Of a stretch of 64,000 nucleotides of DNA, positions 50,125-58,427 are shown piece by piece. Location of the stretch: assembly GCF_030285785.1 (NCBI RefSeq), contig NZ_CP127247.1, positions 3,743,501-3,807,500 of the forward strand, read 5' to 3'. The stretch comes from Parasedimentitalea psychrophila (lineage in GTDB: Bacteria > Pseudomonadota > Alphaproteobacteria > Rhodobacterales > Rhodobacteraceae). The position numbers and the translations under genes are program-made. Every line of letters starts with the position of its first letter. Positions within the stretch are counted from its first letter, which is position 1. The notes below the pieces were generated by a model that ran no database searches, had not been told where the DNA came from, and saw nothing but the letters and a program-made list of their open reading frames with translations.

Positions 50125-50381
50125 CATGAGCCGCAAAGGAGAATGCCTGGATAACGCGCCAATGGAGAGCTTTTTTGCTCCATTGAAAAAAGAACTCGTG
50201 CATCGCCAGCGGTTCAGAACGCGCGCTCAAGCCAAAGCTGCAATCTTCGAATACATTGAGGTCTTCTACAATCGCCAACGCCGCCACTCCAGTATCGGCT
50301 ACAAAACGCCCGGTAATCCCCCCCGAAACTAAGGGGATGTGGAAGTAGAATTTTCTCGGCAGAATGCATGAGGAGATTTTG

Positions 50382-50645
50382 ATGAAGATGACGAGATATA
50401 GCGAACCCCAAATTCTTGCGATCCTACGCCAAGCCGAAGGCGGTGTGCCTGTAACGGAGCTGTGCCGCGAGCACGGGATGAGCAACGCGTCGTTCTACAA
50501 ATGGCGATCAAAATACGGTGGTATGGACGCGTCGATGATCAGCCAAATGAAGGCGCTTGAAGACGAGAACCGGCGGCTGAAAAAGATGTATGCCGAGATG
50601 AGCATGCAAGCAGAATTACTGAAGGAAGCCCTGGGAAAAAAGTGA
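50382..50645 (+). CDS. IS407-like transposase OrfA (copy 2)
   Basis: Same protein as copy 1 except Ala in MYAEMSMQ (Ser in copy 1). GAGGAG precedes the ATG. It overlaps OrfB by 4 bp. Confidence 0.94.
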   Translation: MKMTRYSEPQILAILRQAEGGVPVTELCREHGMSNASFYKWRSKYGGMDASMISQMKALEDENRRLKKMYAEMSMQAELLKEALGKK

Positions 50646-51469
50646 TCCGGCCAGCCTTACGACGGGGTCTGGCCGAGAAAGCGGTGGCGCGCCACGGTAT
50701 CAGCATTGCGCTGGCCTGCCGCACGTTTGATGTCAGTGAGACGTGCTATCGTTACAGCCCGCTCTTGAGCGATGAGAACGAAGAGATTGCCGATCTGCTG
50801 GTTGGGCTGACGGCCGCACGGAAGACTTGGGGGTTTGGGCTATGTTTCCTGCATCTACGTAACGTGCAAGGTCATTCGTGGAACCACAAAAGGGTTTACC
50901 GGATTTACTGCGAACTGGAACTGAACTTGCGGATCAAACCTCGGAAACGGTTAAAGCGGGACAAACCCGATGCGCTGGCAGTGCCGGACGCCCCGAACAT
51001 GACCTGGTCGATGGACTTCATGGCGGATCGCCTCGGGGATGGTCGGGCGTTTCGGCTCTTGAACGTGCTGGATGATTTTAACCGCGAGGGTTTGGGCATC
51101 GAGGTCGATTTTTCTTTGCCAGCCGAACGGGTTATTCGCAGCCTTAATCGGATCATTGAATGGCGTGGGAAACCAGGAACCATTCGGGTCGATAATGGGC
51201 CGGAGTACATCAGTGGTAAGCTGCTGGAATGGGCTGAGAAACAAGGTATTATCATCCAGTACATTCAACCCGGAAAGCCGCAGCAGAACGCTTACATCGA
51301 GCGCTATAATCGCACCGTCAGGCATGAATGGTTGGACCAACATATCATCGAAAACATAGAGGAGGCACAGGACTTTGCCACACAATGGCTATGGACTTAC
51401 AATAATGACCGCCCGAATATGGGCCTCGGCGGCATCACACCCGCAATGAAACTGAAAATGGCCGCGTAA
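50642..51469 (+). CDS. IS407-like transposase OrfB (copy 2)
   Basis: 275 residues, same translated sequence as copy 1, DDE residues in SMDFMAD, VDNGPEY and NAYIERYNR. Two copies with the same protein and clean duplications imply recent activity in this genome. Confidence 0.95.
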   Translation: MIRPALRRGLAEKAVARHGISIALACRTFDVSETCYRYSPLLSDENEEIADLLVGLTAARKTWGFGLCFLHLRNVQGHSWNHKRVYRIYCELELNLRIKPRKRLKRDKPDALAVPDAPNMTWSMDFMADRLGDGRAFRLLNVLDDFNREGLGIEVDFSLPAERVIRSLNRIIEWRGKPGTIRVDNGPEYISGKLLEWAEKQGIIIQYIQPGKPQQNAYIERYNRTVRHEWLDQHIIENIEEAQDFATQWLWTYNNDRPNMGLGGITPAMKLKMAA

Positions 51470-51664
51470 ATTCTACGACCGCCCCCTGTTAAAAATGGGG
51501 GGATTACCGCCCCTGCAGGCATTTGAAGATACAACCTTGAAAATGGCCGCATAGGGTCAATAGTGAAACTGTCCGGTTTTAGGGACGAGGATCACTACTC
51601 GCTGATGCCGACATTCAAGACTACCGAATCCATGACAATCGCCACACTCACGCGTCACAGTAGG

Positions 51665-52026
51665 ATGACCGACGATAACATCCCGCAACAAGGGCGCCGA
51701 TTTTCACTGACCTATATGAAGACTGACGAAGTTCTAAGAGACAGCAACCGGATGTGGTTTCGTATGGCGAGGCTGTTTTCTGATGTCGCACTTGGGCAAT
51801 ATAATGTCGACGTAAAGTTTGGTAGAATTGTCGAGAGAGAGATTGGGATTTCAGTCATCGGTAGCGGTGGATATTCAGGCGGATTTGTAAATTTTGAGCG
51901 GGTGTTGAAAGACGCGTCGATTGAGGATCTGCTTGACTTGATTGCGCTAATGTTTCGTTTCGCGAAAGCAAACCACCGTGGGCAATTCTTGTCGACCGCT
52001 CGTCGCATCTTTTCAGAGACCCAAGT
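51665..52026 (+). pseudogene. AbiJ-like N-terminal domain protein, cut by IS copy 3
   Basis: MTDDNIPQQGRRFSLTYMKT, DEVLRDSNRMWFRMARLFSD, REIGISVIGSGGYSGGFVNF, ERVLKDASIEDLLDLIALMF and FLSTARRIFSETQV. The spacing FSxxY...LxDSxRxRxRxxxLF...ERELGI...FL...LxDxLDxIxxxY...FxxxVxRIFxEE is what I associate with the AbiJ N-terminal domain of abortive-infection proteins. The gene stops at the IS. A frame right of the IS (53259-53423) may be its C-terminus. The start is uncertain (51632 is also possible). Confidence 0.45.
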
Positions 52027-52089
52027 TGGACCTGTCACGGTATTGTTCCGCCCCTTTGAGAGCATATTCTGCCCCAAAGGAGATACACC

Positions 52090-52365
52090 ATGGCACCACG
52101 ACCATCCGAAGAATTCAAACGCGACGCAGTGCGGATCGCACTGACCAGCGGGCTGACCCGCCGACAGGCGTCCTCCGATCTTGGGGTTGGTATGTCCACC
52201 CTGTGCAAGTGGATCGGAACCTATCGTGACGCGGACGTTGTTTCGAAAGAGGATCAGGAACTGGCCAATGAGAACGAGCGCCTTCGCCGGGAAAACCGCC
52301 TTCTACGTGAGGAGAGGGAGCTGCTAAAAAAAGCAACAATCTTCTTTGCGGACCAAAGCAAATGA
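52090..52365 (+). CDS. IS3-family transposase OrfA (1231-bp IS, copy 3)
   Basis: 91 residues as in copy 2 except Gly for Arg in KWIGTYRD. HTH and coiled coil intact. Confidence 0.94.
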   Translation: MAPRPSEEFKRDAVRIALTSGLTRRQASSDLGVGMSTLCKWIGTYRDADVVSKEDQELANENERLRRENRLLREERELLKKATIFFADQSK

Positions 52366-53219
52366 GGTTTTCATTTGTTGAAAAGCACCGCAATAGCATT
52401 CCCACAGAGCGACTTTGCCGGATTGTGGATGTCACCCCACGTGGCTACCGAGCCTGGCGCAAACGCCCTGCCTGCCAGCGTCAACGTGGGGATATGGTTC
52501 TGTTGGCCCACATCCGGGAGCAGCACCGCCTGAGTTTGCAGAGCTACGGCCGACCGAGAATGGTCGAAGAACTGAAAGAGCTTGGTCTGGATATTGGTCA
52601 CCGCCGTGTCGGCCGATTGATGCGCCAGAACGGCATATCTGTTGTCAGAACCCGTAAGTACAAGGCCACAACGGACAGCAATCACAAGTTCAACATCACG
52701 CCAAACCTGCTGAACCGGAACTTCTCAGCAGATCGACCCAATCAAAAATGGGTTGTTGATATCAGCCACATCTGGACCCGCGAGGGCTGGCTCTATCTGG
52801 CCGTGGTTCTGGACCTGTACTCCAGGCGCGTGGTCGGTTGGGCTGTCAGCAACCGGATGAAGCGCGATCTGGCCATACGGGCGCTGAACATGGCCATAAC
52901 CCTGCGCAGGCCGCCCAAAGGATGCATCCATCATTCTGATAGGGGCAGCCAATATTGCTCGCAGGATTACCAGAAAATCCTGCGCCGGTATGGCTTCAAG
53001 GTATCCATGAGCGGCAAGGGTAATTGCTATGATAACGCCGCAATGGAAACCTTCTTCAAAACCATCAAAGCGGAATTGATCTGGCGGCACTCTTGGCAAA
53101 CCCGCAGGGCTGCTGAGATCGCCATCTTCGAGTACATTAATGGGTTCTATAATCCCCGCCGGAGACACTCGGCATTAGGCTGGAAAAGTCCCTTGGCTTT
53201 TGAAAAGATCGCCGCCTAA
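52362..53219 (+). CDS. IS3-family transposase OrfB (1231-bp IS, copy 3)
   Basis: 285 residues with DDE residues intact. VDISHIWT has His where the other two copies have Tyr, next to the first catalytic Asp, which might affect activity. Confidence 0.94.
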   Translation: MRFSFVEKHRNSIPTERLCRIVDVTPRGYRAWRKRPACQRQRGDMVLLAHIREQHRLSLQSYGRPRMVEELKELGLDIGHRRVGRLMRQNGISVVRTRKYKATTDSNHKFNITPNLLNRNFSADRPNQKWVVDISHIWTREGWLYLAVVLDLYSRRVVGWAVSNRMKRDLAIRALNMAITLRRPPKGCIHHSDRGSQYCSQDYQKILRRYGFKVSMSGKGNCYDNAAMETFFKTIKAELIWRHSWQTRRAAEIAIFEYINGFYNPRRRHSALGWKSPLAFEKIAA

Positions 53220-53258
53220 ATGAGCACAAGGGGCGGAACGAAAGCGGGACAGGTCCAG

Positions 53259-53423
53259 GCTGACAGCTTCAGACAATGGGCAGACAGCGCGCATTTCTAT
53301 CGTCACGCATCAGGGCAGCCGGAGCCGTATCAACCCACTGAGGCACATGCTGTGCTAATCGTATCGCAAGGGCTGGGCTTCCTTCGTTGGCTGGTTCAGT
53401 TGAAAAATGACATAAACGAGTGA
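53259..53423 (+). pseudogene. C-terminal gene fragment right of IS copy 3
   Basis: ADSFRQWADSAHFYRHASGQ, PEPYQPTEAHAVLIVSQGLG, FLRWLVQLKNDINE, stop. The pattern (YRHxxGxPxPxxPxxxxAVxxxSQGLxFIRWL) is typical of C-termini of HEPN/Abi-type proteins. The frame has no start of its own, so it is probably the tail of the AbiJ-like gene left of the IS, with some sequence lost between them. Confidence 0.4.
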
Positions 53424-53467
53424 TGTAACTCAAAGATCTGATCACATCCGGCGTGTCGTTTGTGAGT

Positions 53468-53683
53468 TCATTTATCGACATGGCCGGCCGCTTCGTAAGC
53501 AAGACGAAATGACTGCATAGTGTCTGGCTCGGCATCAACGCCGTGCAAGAACCCACCGTAAAGGGTAAGGGCTTCGTCATGCCCGATTAGTGTAATGACA
53601 TGAGGTAGCATCGCCAGTAAATGTTCGTCTACTGCCTGAGTTGCTTCAGTACTTTTTTCGATGTCCATTGCCGATAATCCCAA
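53468..53683 (-). CDS. Small hypothetical protein
   Basis: 71 residues (or 66 from the Met at MDIEKSTE). LLAMLPHVITLIGHDEALTL, YGGFLHGVDAEPDTMQSFRL, AYEAAG is a plausible small alpha-helical protein. No strong ribosome site, no recognised family. Confidence 0.4.
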   Translation of the reverse strand: MGLSAMDIEKSTEATQAVDEHLLAMLPHVITLIGHDEALTLYGGFLHGVDAEPDTMQSFRLAYEAAGHVDK

Positions 53684-53892
53684 AGGTTTCTAACCTTTTG
53701 ATTATAAATAGTTTACATGGCACCGAACACAACAAGCGACCTGTAATAACAATAACCTACAGGTTCAATTCATGCCCTGCATGATACAAAAAGGACCCCG
53801 ATGTTAATCTGGAGAACCTCTGCGTTACCATTGAGTTTTACGCGAACGACCGCAATGACGGGGCGCACCGCAGTATTTTTTGCTGGTGGTGA

Positions 53893-54207
53893 ATGGCAGC
53901 GAAGGACCGTGCGCGTGACTTTGCAAGGTTCACTTCCTGCGGCCGAACTGTGCTCGGGCGTATCACAAAACGCGGCAGCCGATATTTGCGAATGCTGTTT
54001 GTGCAGGCCGCCAAGGTGATCCTGATGCGCCCGCATCGCTGGCCCGACTTTAGCTTCGGTGACTGGCTGATCAGGGCCGAACCCCGCATGCATCGCAACA
54101 AGCAGGCGGTTGCGCTTGCCAATAAACTTGCACGAACAGCCTGGAGCATCCTGCACCATGGCACCACGTTTGATGCCCCCAGAGACGAGGTCGCGGTCGG
54201 CGTCTAA
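53893..54207 (+). pseudogene. IS110 family transposase C-terminal remnant
   Basis: TVLGRITKRGSRYLRMLFVQ, AAKVILMRPHRWPDFS, HRNKQAVALANKLARTAWSI: the transposase_20 C-terminal domain of IS110/IS1111 elements. The N-terminal DEDD half is absent. The flanking text to ~54470 (GGAGTTCGCGAAAGATCAAC, AGCATGGAACGGAAATAC) looks like an IS110 end. Confidence 0.8.
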
Positions 54208-54476
54208 TGCGCCGCTACGATCCAAAGGAGTTCGCGAAAGATCAACAGCATGGAACGGAAATACTACGCCCCCAGAGTCTGACGGCCCATTTGGACATTA
54301 TAGACCTTGCGGCTAATGAGACCACGGAGCGAGCGTAATCCCAATGAGGCCACGACCCGCGTGTCGATCAACAGGCCGGATACATATGAGCGACTTCCGA
54401 GAACGTGCGAAAAATCATTTGCGAACAGTAGCCGGTACATACATTGGGCCGGACCGTTTACAGCTGAAGTACATCA

Positions 54477-55484
54477 TCAGGCGATCGTCGTCGGCTTGCG
54501 CAATGCCGTCAATGCGGCGGCGGCAATCTCAAAAGATCGAACCCGTGCCGAGTGGTCGTGAATCATGCCAGTCACCAAAAGTTCGTCAGGCTGATACTTG
54601 TCGATAATTGTGCGAAGCTGAGCCTCGATCGTCATCGGAGAACCTGTCGCGGAGCACGACATCGCCTGCTTCACCTGTGCAAACACTGAGCTTGGGATTT
54701 CGGCGGCTAAATCATGGGTCGGGTATGGTAACTTCCCGGGTTTGCCTGTTCGTAAATTTGAAAATGCGAGCAATTGTGATGACCGCAGAAATTCAGCTTC
54801 TGCATCTGTTTCCGCCGCGCAAACCCCGGCAGCAACCATCACATACGGCTGCGATAGGGTGGCAGAGGGTTGAAACGATGTCCGGTAAACTGACAAGGCG
54901 TCCTCCAGCATAGCTGGTGCAAAATGCGAGGCAAAGGCGTATGGTAGACCAAGATAAGCTGCTAACTGCGCGCCATAAAGGCTTGAGCCGAGAATCCAGA
55001 CTGGAACCTGTGTGCCTGCTCCGGGAACAGCCTGAACAGCAGCGTCACCCGGCACATCGTCAAAATACCCTATCAGTTCTTGCACATCCTGAGGAAAGCT
55101 ATCCTCGGGCGCCATGTGACGGCGCAGCGCCCGGGCCGTCGCCACATCTGTCCCCGGCGCACGGCCTATGCCCAGATCGATCCGGTCCGGATAAAGCGTC
55201 GCCAGCGTTCCAAACTGTTCAGCCACCATCAATGGGGCATGATTGGGTAACATAATCCCCCCGGCCCCTATCCGCATGGTATTGGTTGCTGCAGCCACAT
55301 AGCCAATAACGACCGCTGTCGCCGCGCTAGCTATCCCAGGCATGTTGTGATGTTCCGCCAGCCAATAACGGTGATACCCAGCCTTCTCTGCCGCTCGCGC
55401 GAGCTCGGTTGTGTTAGATAATGCGTGGGCCGCAGTCTTCCCTTCTGGGATAGGCGATAAATCGAGCAGCGAGAATTTTTGCAT
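54477..55484 (-). CDS. LLM class flavin-dependent oxidoreductase (MsnO8-like)
   Basis: 335 residues from ATG 55484 with GGAG eight bases ahead; a longer frame from 55520 lacks a site. [20 protein letters not shown] at the start, [17 protein letters not shown] (the LAEHH active-site-side motif), [31 protein letters not shown] and [17 protein letters not shown] are all hallmarks of the alkanal-monooxygenase-like MsnO8 group. It probably uses FMNH2 from an unlinked reductase; substrate unknown. Its neighbours are only IS remnants and IS30. Confidence 0.9.
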   Translation of the reverse strand: MQKFSLLDLSPIPEGKTAAHALSNTTELARAAEKAGYHRYWLAEHHNMPGIASAATAVVIGYVAAATNTMRIGAGGIMLPNHAPLMVAEQFGTLATLYPDRIDLGIGRAPGTDVATARALRRHMAPEDSFPQDVQELIGYFDDVPGDAAVQAVPGAGTQVPVWILGSSLYGAQLAAYLGLPYAFASHFAPAMLEDALSVYRTSFQPSATLSQPYVMVAAGVCAAETDAEAEFLRSSQLLAFSNLRTGKPGKLPYPTHDLAAEIPSSVFAQVKQAMSCSATGSPMTIEAQLRTIIDKYQPDELLVTGMIHDHSARVRSFEIAAAALTALRKPTTIA

Positions 55485-55520
55485 GTGAGACTCCGTTCGA
55501 GCGACACCTAATTGCTCCAA

Positions 55521-55799
55521 GTGTAGAACCCAAGCTCAACCGAGGCTTTGTTCTGTAAGCAGCGATTTCGGTGCCGTCTGGCCATTTGGTGTCATCCCAA
55601 CCAAATGGCTACCTGAAGCACGAGGGCCGGAATGGGACTGAAGGTGTGAATTCGCTGCGCCAAGATTCAACGGCTGCTCAGGGCCGTTCTTAACAGTTTG
55701 GGGAGAGGAAAGAGGCCCGATTGCTGCACCACGTACATTTCGACGAGAAGGGCGGATTGTTGCCGTTCGCTGCAATCCGCACCAATGGCGGCAATGCGC
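55521..55799. repeat. Intergenic region with dispersed repeat
   Basis: GATTGCTGCACCACGTACA, GAAGGGCGGATTGTTGCCGT, TCGCTGC and GGCGGCAATGCG (55716-55799) match 36717-36805. The IS30 element inserted at its right edge; the repeat's next bases resume at 57064 (CAGGTTACGG). Confidence 0.65.
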
Positions 55800-55858
55800 G
55801 GCGGTTTCAACGGGTCGGCGCAACACTTTAGTCTTTATGGAAAGATGGAGTGTAAATC

Positions 55859-57056
55859 ATGGCCTATCGCCGCAGACATTTTTTTACAGATAAACAGAAG
55901 TCGGAGATCTGGGATCGTTGGCAACGCGGAGAGTCGATGAGTTCGATTGGACGTGGATTTGATCGTGCATCATCATCGATTTATCCTCTGCTGGCGCGCA
56001 CCGGTGGTATCCGTCCGCCAGATCGCATGAGGTCCCGTTTGGCTCTGAGTTTGGCTGAACGCGAGGAGATATCACGAGGCCTGACTGCGCAACTATCTGT
56101 GCGATCAATTGCGAGATCCTTGAAACGGTCTGCGTCGACCATCAGCCGCGAGATCCGGCGCAACGGTGGTGCCAAACTTTACCGTGCGGCTCAATCAGAT
56201 GCAGCGGCATGGGCTCGTGCCCATCGGCCAAAGCCCTGCAAACTGGCAGGCAATATCTATCTATGTCCACTGCCCGGCAGTCGATACGAAGTATCGATGA
56301 GAGGGGGCGATATCGGCCAAGCTGACCCGCAAATGGTCCCCGCAACAAATCGCAGGTTGGCTGATGCGCGCACATCCCGATGAGGAAGACAAACGGGTCT
56401 CTCACGAGACGATCTACCGAAGCCTATTTATCCAGACACGCAATGTACTTAAGAAAGAATTGCTGTCGCACTTGCGGGCGACGCGATCCATTCGTCGCTC
56501 TCGCCACGCCACCATGAAGCGCAGCGGCCTTGGCCAAATCAAGGACACTATATCGATCCGACAAAGACCGGCGGATGTGGAAGACCGTGCCGTTCCAGGA
56601 CACTGGGAAGGCGATTTGATCGCCGGTTCTGGCAACAGCTTCATTGCCACGTTGGTCGAGCGACATACGCGTTATGTGATGCTGGCCAAGGTTGGCAACA
56701 AAGACAGTCACAGCGTTGTTCAGGCGCTGATCAAGCAAGCTCACAAGCTACCAAAAGAACTCTACCATTCACTGACATGGGATCGTGGAAGCGAGATGGC
56801 GGGGCACAAGAAGTTTACCTTGGCGACTGATATCGACGTCTATTTCTGTGATCCGCGACCACCGTGGCAACGCGGCACGAACGAAAACACCAATCGTTTG
56901 CTGCGACAGTACTTCCCAAAGGGCACAGATTTGTCGATACATAGTCAAGCAAAGCTGAGTGCTGTCGCAAGACAGCTCAATGAACGACCTCGAAAAACGC
57001 TAGGATATGAGACACCAGCCGAGCGTTTCAATGCATGTGTTGCGTCGACCCGTTGA
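55859..57056 (+). pseudogene. IS30 transposase, complete except for hairpin insert N
   Basis: HTH region RRHFFTDKQKSEIWDRWQRG and SLAEREEISRGLTAQLSVRS; KPCKLAGNIYLC, insert, AISAKLTRKWSPQQIAGWLM. DDE core: GHWEGDLIAGSGN (Asp), SLTWDRGSEMAGHKK (Asp), GTNENTNRLLRQYFPKG (Glu). C-terminus RKTLGYETPAERFN. A net gain of 37 bases shifts the frame from the 55859 frame to the one ending at 57056; no other stop or shift is visible. The stop codon overlaps the right inverted repeat. Confidence 0.93.
56268..56305 (+). repeat. Hairpin insert, copy N
   Basis: 37-38 bp: head CACTGCCCGGCA, arms TCGATAC and GTATCGA around loop GAA (7 perfect pairs), tail TGAGAGGG. It lies between Leu-Cys and Ala-Ile-Ser of the IS30 transposase. 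Confidence 0.95.
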
Positions 57057-57063
57057 AACCGCC

Positions 57064-57407
57064 GCAGGTTACGGACTTTGCAAACTTTGGCTGTAGCACC
57101 GAAGCCGACATTGGATGGGCGCGCGACGTAGGACCGTACCGAGCCCAATTAGCAAGATACTGCATCGCACTCTTATTGACGTAAAGCGTCTAAAGCTACC
57201 ATTGACCCGGCGCATGCTTCGAATGGGTGGGGAAATCCGGCGATTCCTTTCCAAGCAAAATGAACGCTCTGAAGGGTCAATATGTGATACCAATCTACGA
57301 CCCCGACTCATTGTCGATTCTGTGACACACCATTGGTGCGAATAGGTGAAAAATAAGTGGAATTGTTTTAGTTGCGCGGCCATAAGCTGCCCTCAGGAGG
57401 AACCATC
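57064..57407. other. Intergenic region with TRAP operon promoter
   Basis: The first ~50 bp continue the interrupted intergenic repeat. The rest (to AGGAGG at 57394) has no gene and must hold the TRAP operon promoter. Confidence 0.5.
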
Positions 57408-58418
57408 ATGAAGAAGCTTTTTCGAAATCTAGCCGTCGGCCTGACCGGTTTTGGTATTTCTATGTCTAGCGTTACTGCCGACGAATGGCGCTTTAACAAC
57501 TTTCTGCCGGAGACGCGCCCCGAATCCACCGAGTTAGAGCAGTTTGTCGCAGAGGCAAACGAAGCTCTGGGCGGTGAAGTCTCGCTGAAACTCTATAGTG
57601 GTGGCTCTTTGGGCCTGCCAAACACTGATACCCTTCGCTTCTTGCCAAAAGGTGCGGTGGAAATGAGCCTCATGTGGGCCAACTATCTAGGGCGGGACGC
57701 GCCTGCGTTGAGCTCTGTTGTTGTGCAAGGCACGATCGGCTCAATCGAAGAATTCGAAAAGGCGATCCCGACAGTCCGCGAAATCTATGAAGAAGAATTT
57801 GCCGATTGGGGCGTATCCTCGGTTGGTTATGTGGCGATCCCGATGTTGTCGGTTTCTGTCTTCTGCCGAGACGAAGCAGTACGGACAATCGATGCGCTGA
57901 AATCGAAAAAACTGCGGGTTTGGGCGCGTGATCAGGTAGAGACCTTTACCCGCCTTGGTGTGGCTGCACAGATTATTCCGCAAGAGGAAATGTATGTCGC
58001 GTTGAAAACTGGCGTTGTCGATTGCGCGTTGTATCCCGCACTCTACGCCCACACCGTATCGCTTCAGGAAGTCGCCCAATATGCGTCATTCCTGTATCCG
58101 ATGGCTTCGGGTCCTTACGTGATCGGCGTTTCCACCGATCGTTGGGACGCAACTGACGACACCATCAAGCAAGCTCTTACAAGCGCAGCGGATGACCTGT
58201 GGGACCGGACCAACCAGTACGAGGACGATTTTGAACGTGAGCTGGCCGCGCGTGAAAATCTAGTCGAAGGTGGTGTCACTTGGGGCGAAGACTTCTCTCA
58301 GGCTGATCGCGACCTGTTCGTATCTTCGGTTACCGAGACGTGGAAGATGCTTGCCGAAGAAGCCGGTGGCAATGCTCCCGCCTATCGCGAACGTGTTTTA
58401 AAAGCTCTCGGACGCTAA
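57408..58418 (+). CDS. TRAP transporter substrate-binding protein (DctP-like)
   Basis: 336 residues from ATG 57408, AGGAGG seven bases ahead; the longer open frame has no site. Signal peptide MKKLFRNLAVGLTGFGISMS, cleavage near VTADEW. DctP family signatures: ELEQFVAEANEALGGEVSLK, LYSGGSLGLPNTDTLRFLPK, KSKKLRVWARDQVETFTRLG. The conserved substrate-binding Arg is in LRVWARD. It binds probably a carboxylate in the periplasm. First gene of a five-gene cluster. Confidence 0.93.
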   Translation: MKKLFRNLAVGLTGFGISMSSVTADEWRFNNFLPETRPESTELEQFVAEANEALGGEVSLKLYSGGSLGLPNTDTLRFLPKGAVEMSLMWANYLGRDAPALSSVVVQGTIGSIEEFEKAIPTVREIYEEEFADWGVSSVGYVAIPMLSVSVFCRDEAVRTIDALKSKKLRVWARDQVETFTRLGVAAQIIPQEEMYVALKTGVVDCALYPALYAHTVSLQEVAQYASFLYPMASGPYVIGVSTDRWDATDDTIKQALTSAADDLWDRTNQYEDDFERELAARENLVEGGVTWGEDFSQADRDLFVSSVTETWKMLAEEAGGNAPAYRERVLKALGR

Positions 58419-58427
58419 GAGCGGAAG

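Larger units (their letters stand above)
50312..51508 (+). mobile_element. IS3 family (IS407-group-like) insertion sequence, copy 2, complete
   Basis: 1197 bp, same ends as copy 1, flanked by 4-bp duplication GCCC (50308-50311, 51509-51512). It lies within codon Pro of the older IS3 transposase (SIGYKT-P); removing it restores PLQAFEDTTLKMAA. Confidence 0.97.
49155..51554 (+). pseudogene. IS3-family OrfA/OrfB, multiply interrupted
   Basis: OrfA: MGRQRRKYTDDYKAAAVE, in-frame TGA, then SVSSELGITGTQLKTWRLEI, LRKENKRLAEEVAILD, stop. OrfB: insert E at its start, TNKHSFVTAHKAQYAVATLC, FYGFLTSQDARDQRL, SGKCYGSKRIHQGLMADGEI, TVWLADITYIDT, insert C replacing ~50 codons, DRGSQYAGGKYRELIGKASI, TQS, insert D, MSRKGECLDNAPMESFFAPL, YNRQRRHSSIGYKT, nested IS with GCCC duplication, then PLQAFEDTTLKMAA and stop at 51554. 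The transposase can be rebuilt almost whole by removing these pieces. Confidence 0.92.
49100..51590 (+). mobile_element. IS3 family element, decayed, carrying three hairpin inserts and a nested IS
   Basis: Inverted ends CCTCGTCCTTG...CCGGACA on the left and, inverted, CCTCGTCCCTA...CCGGACA on the right. It contains inserts E, C and D and the complete IS407-like copy 2 (50312-51508). It inserted into the integrase gene on its left. Confidence 0.85.
52027..53258 (+). mobile_element. IS3 family insertion sequence (1232 bp), copy 3
   Basis: Same ends as copies 1 and 2, opposite orientation. Flanks AGT and GGC are not a duplication, so one or both flanks were exchanged or deleted after insertion. 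Confidence 0.95.
55800..57063 (+). mobile_element. IS30 family insertion sequence with hairpin insert N
   Basis: Inverted ends GGCGGTTTCAACGGGTCG...CGCAACAC, 2-bp duplication GC on both sides as usual for IS30, target in an intergenic repeat. 1264 bp including the insert. Ends and duplication are intact, so the element moved recently. Confidence 0.93.

Noticed and set aside
30937-53258. Simple inversion between IS copies 2 and 3 to explain missing duplications
   Set aside because: Swapping flanks does not recreate matching 3-bp duplications (GCC, CGA, AGT, GCC), so other partners or deletions are needed.
10757-56305. Hairpin inserts as integron attC sites
   Set aside because: No GTTRRRY/RYYYAAC core sites, no cassette genes, and the copies are inside transposase codons.
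10757-56305. Hairpin inserts as self-splicing introns
   Set aside because: At 37-42 bp they are far too small for group I or II introns, and many are in antisense orientation to the host gene.
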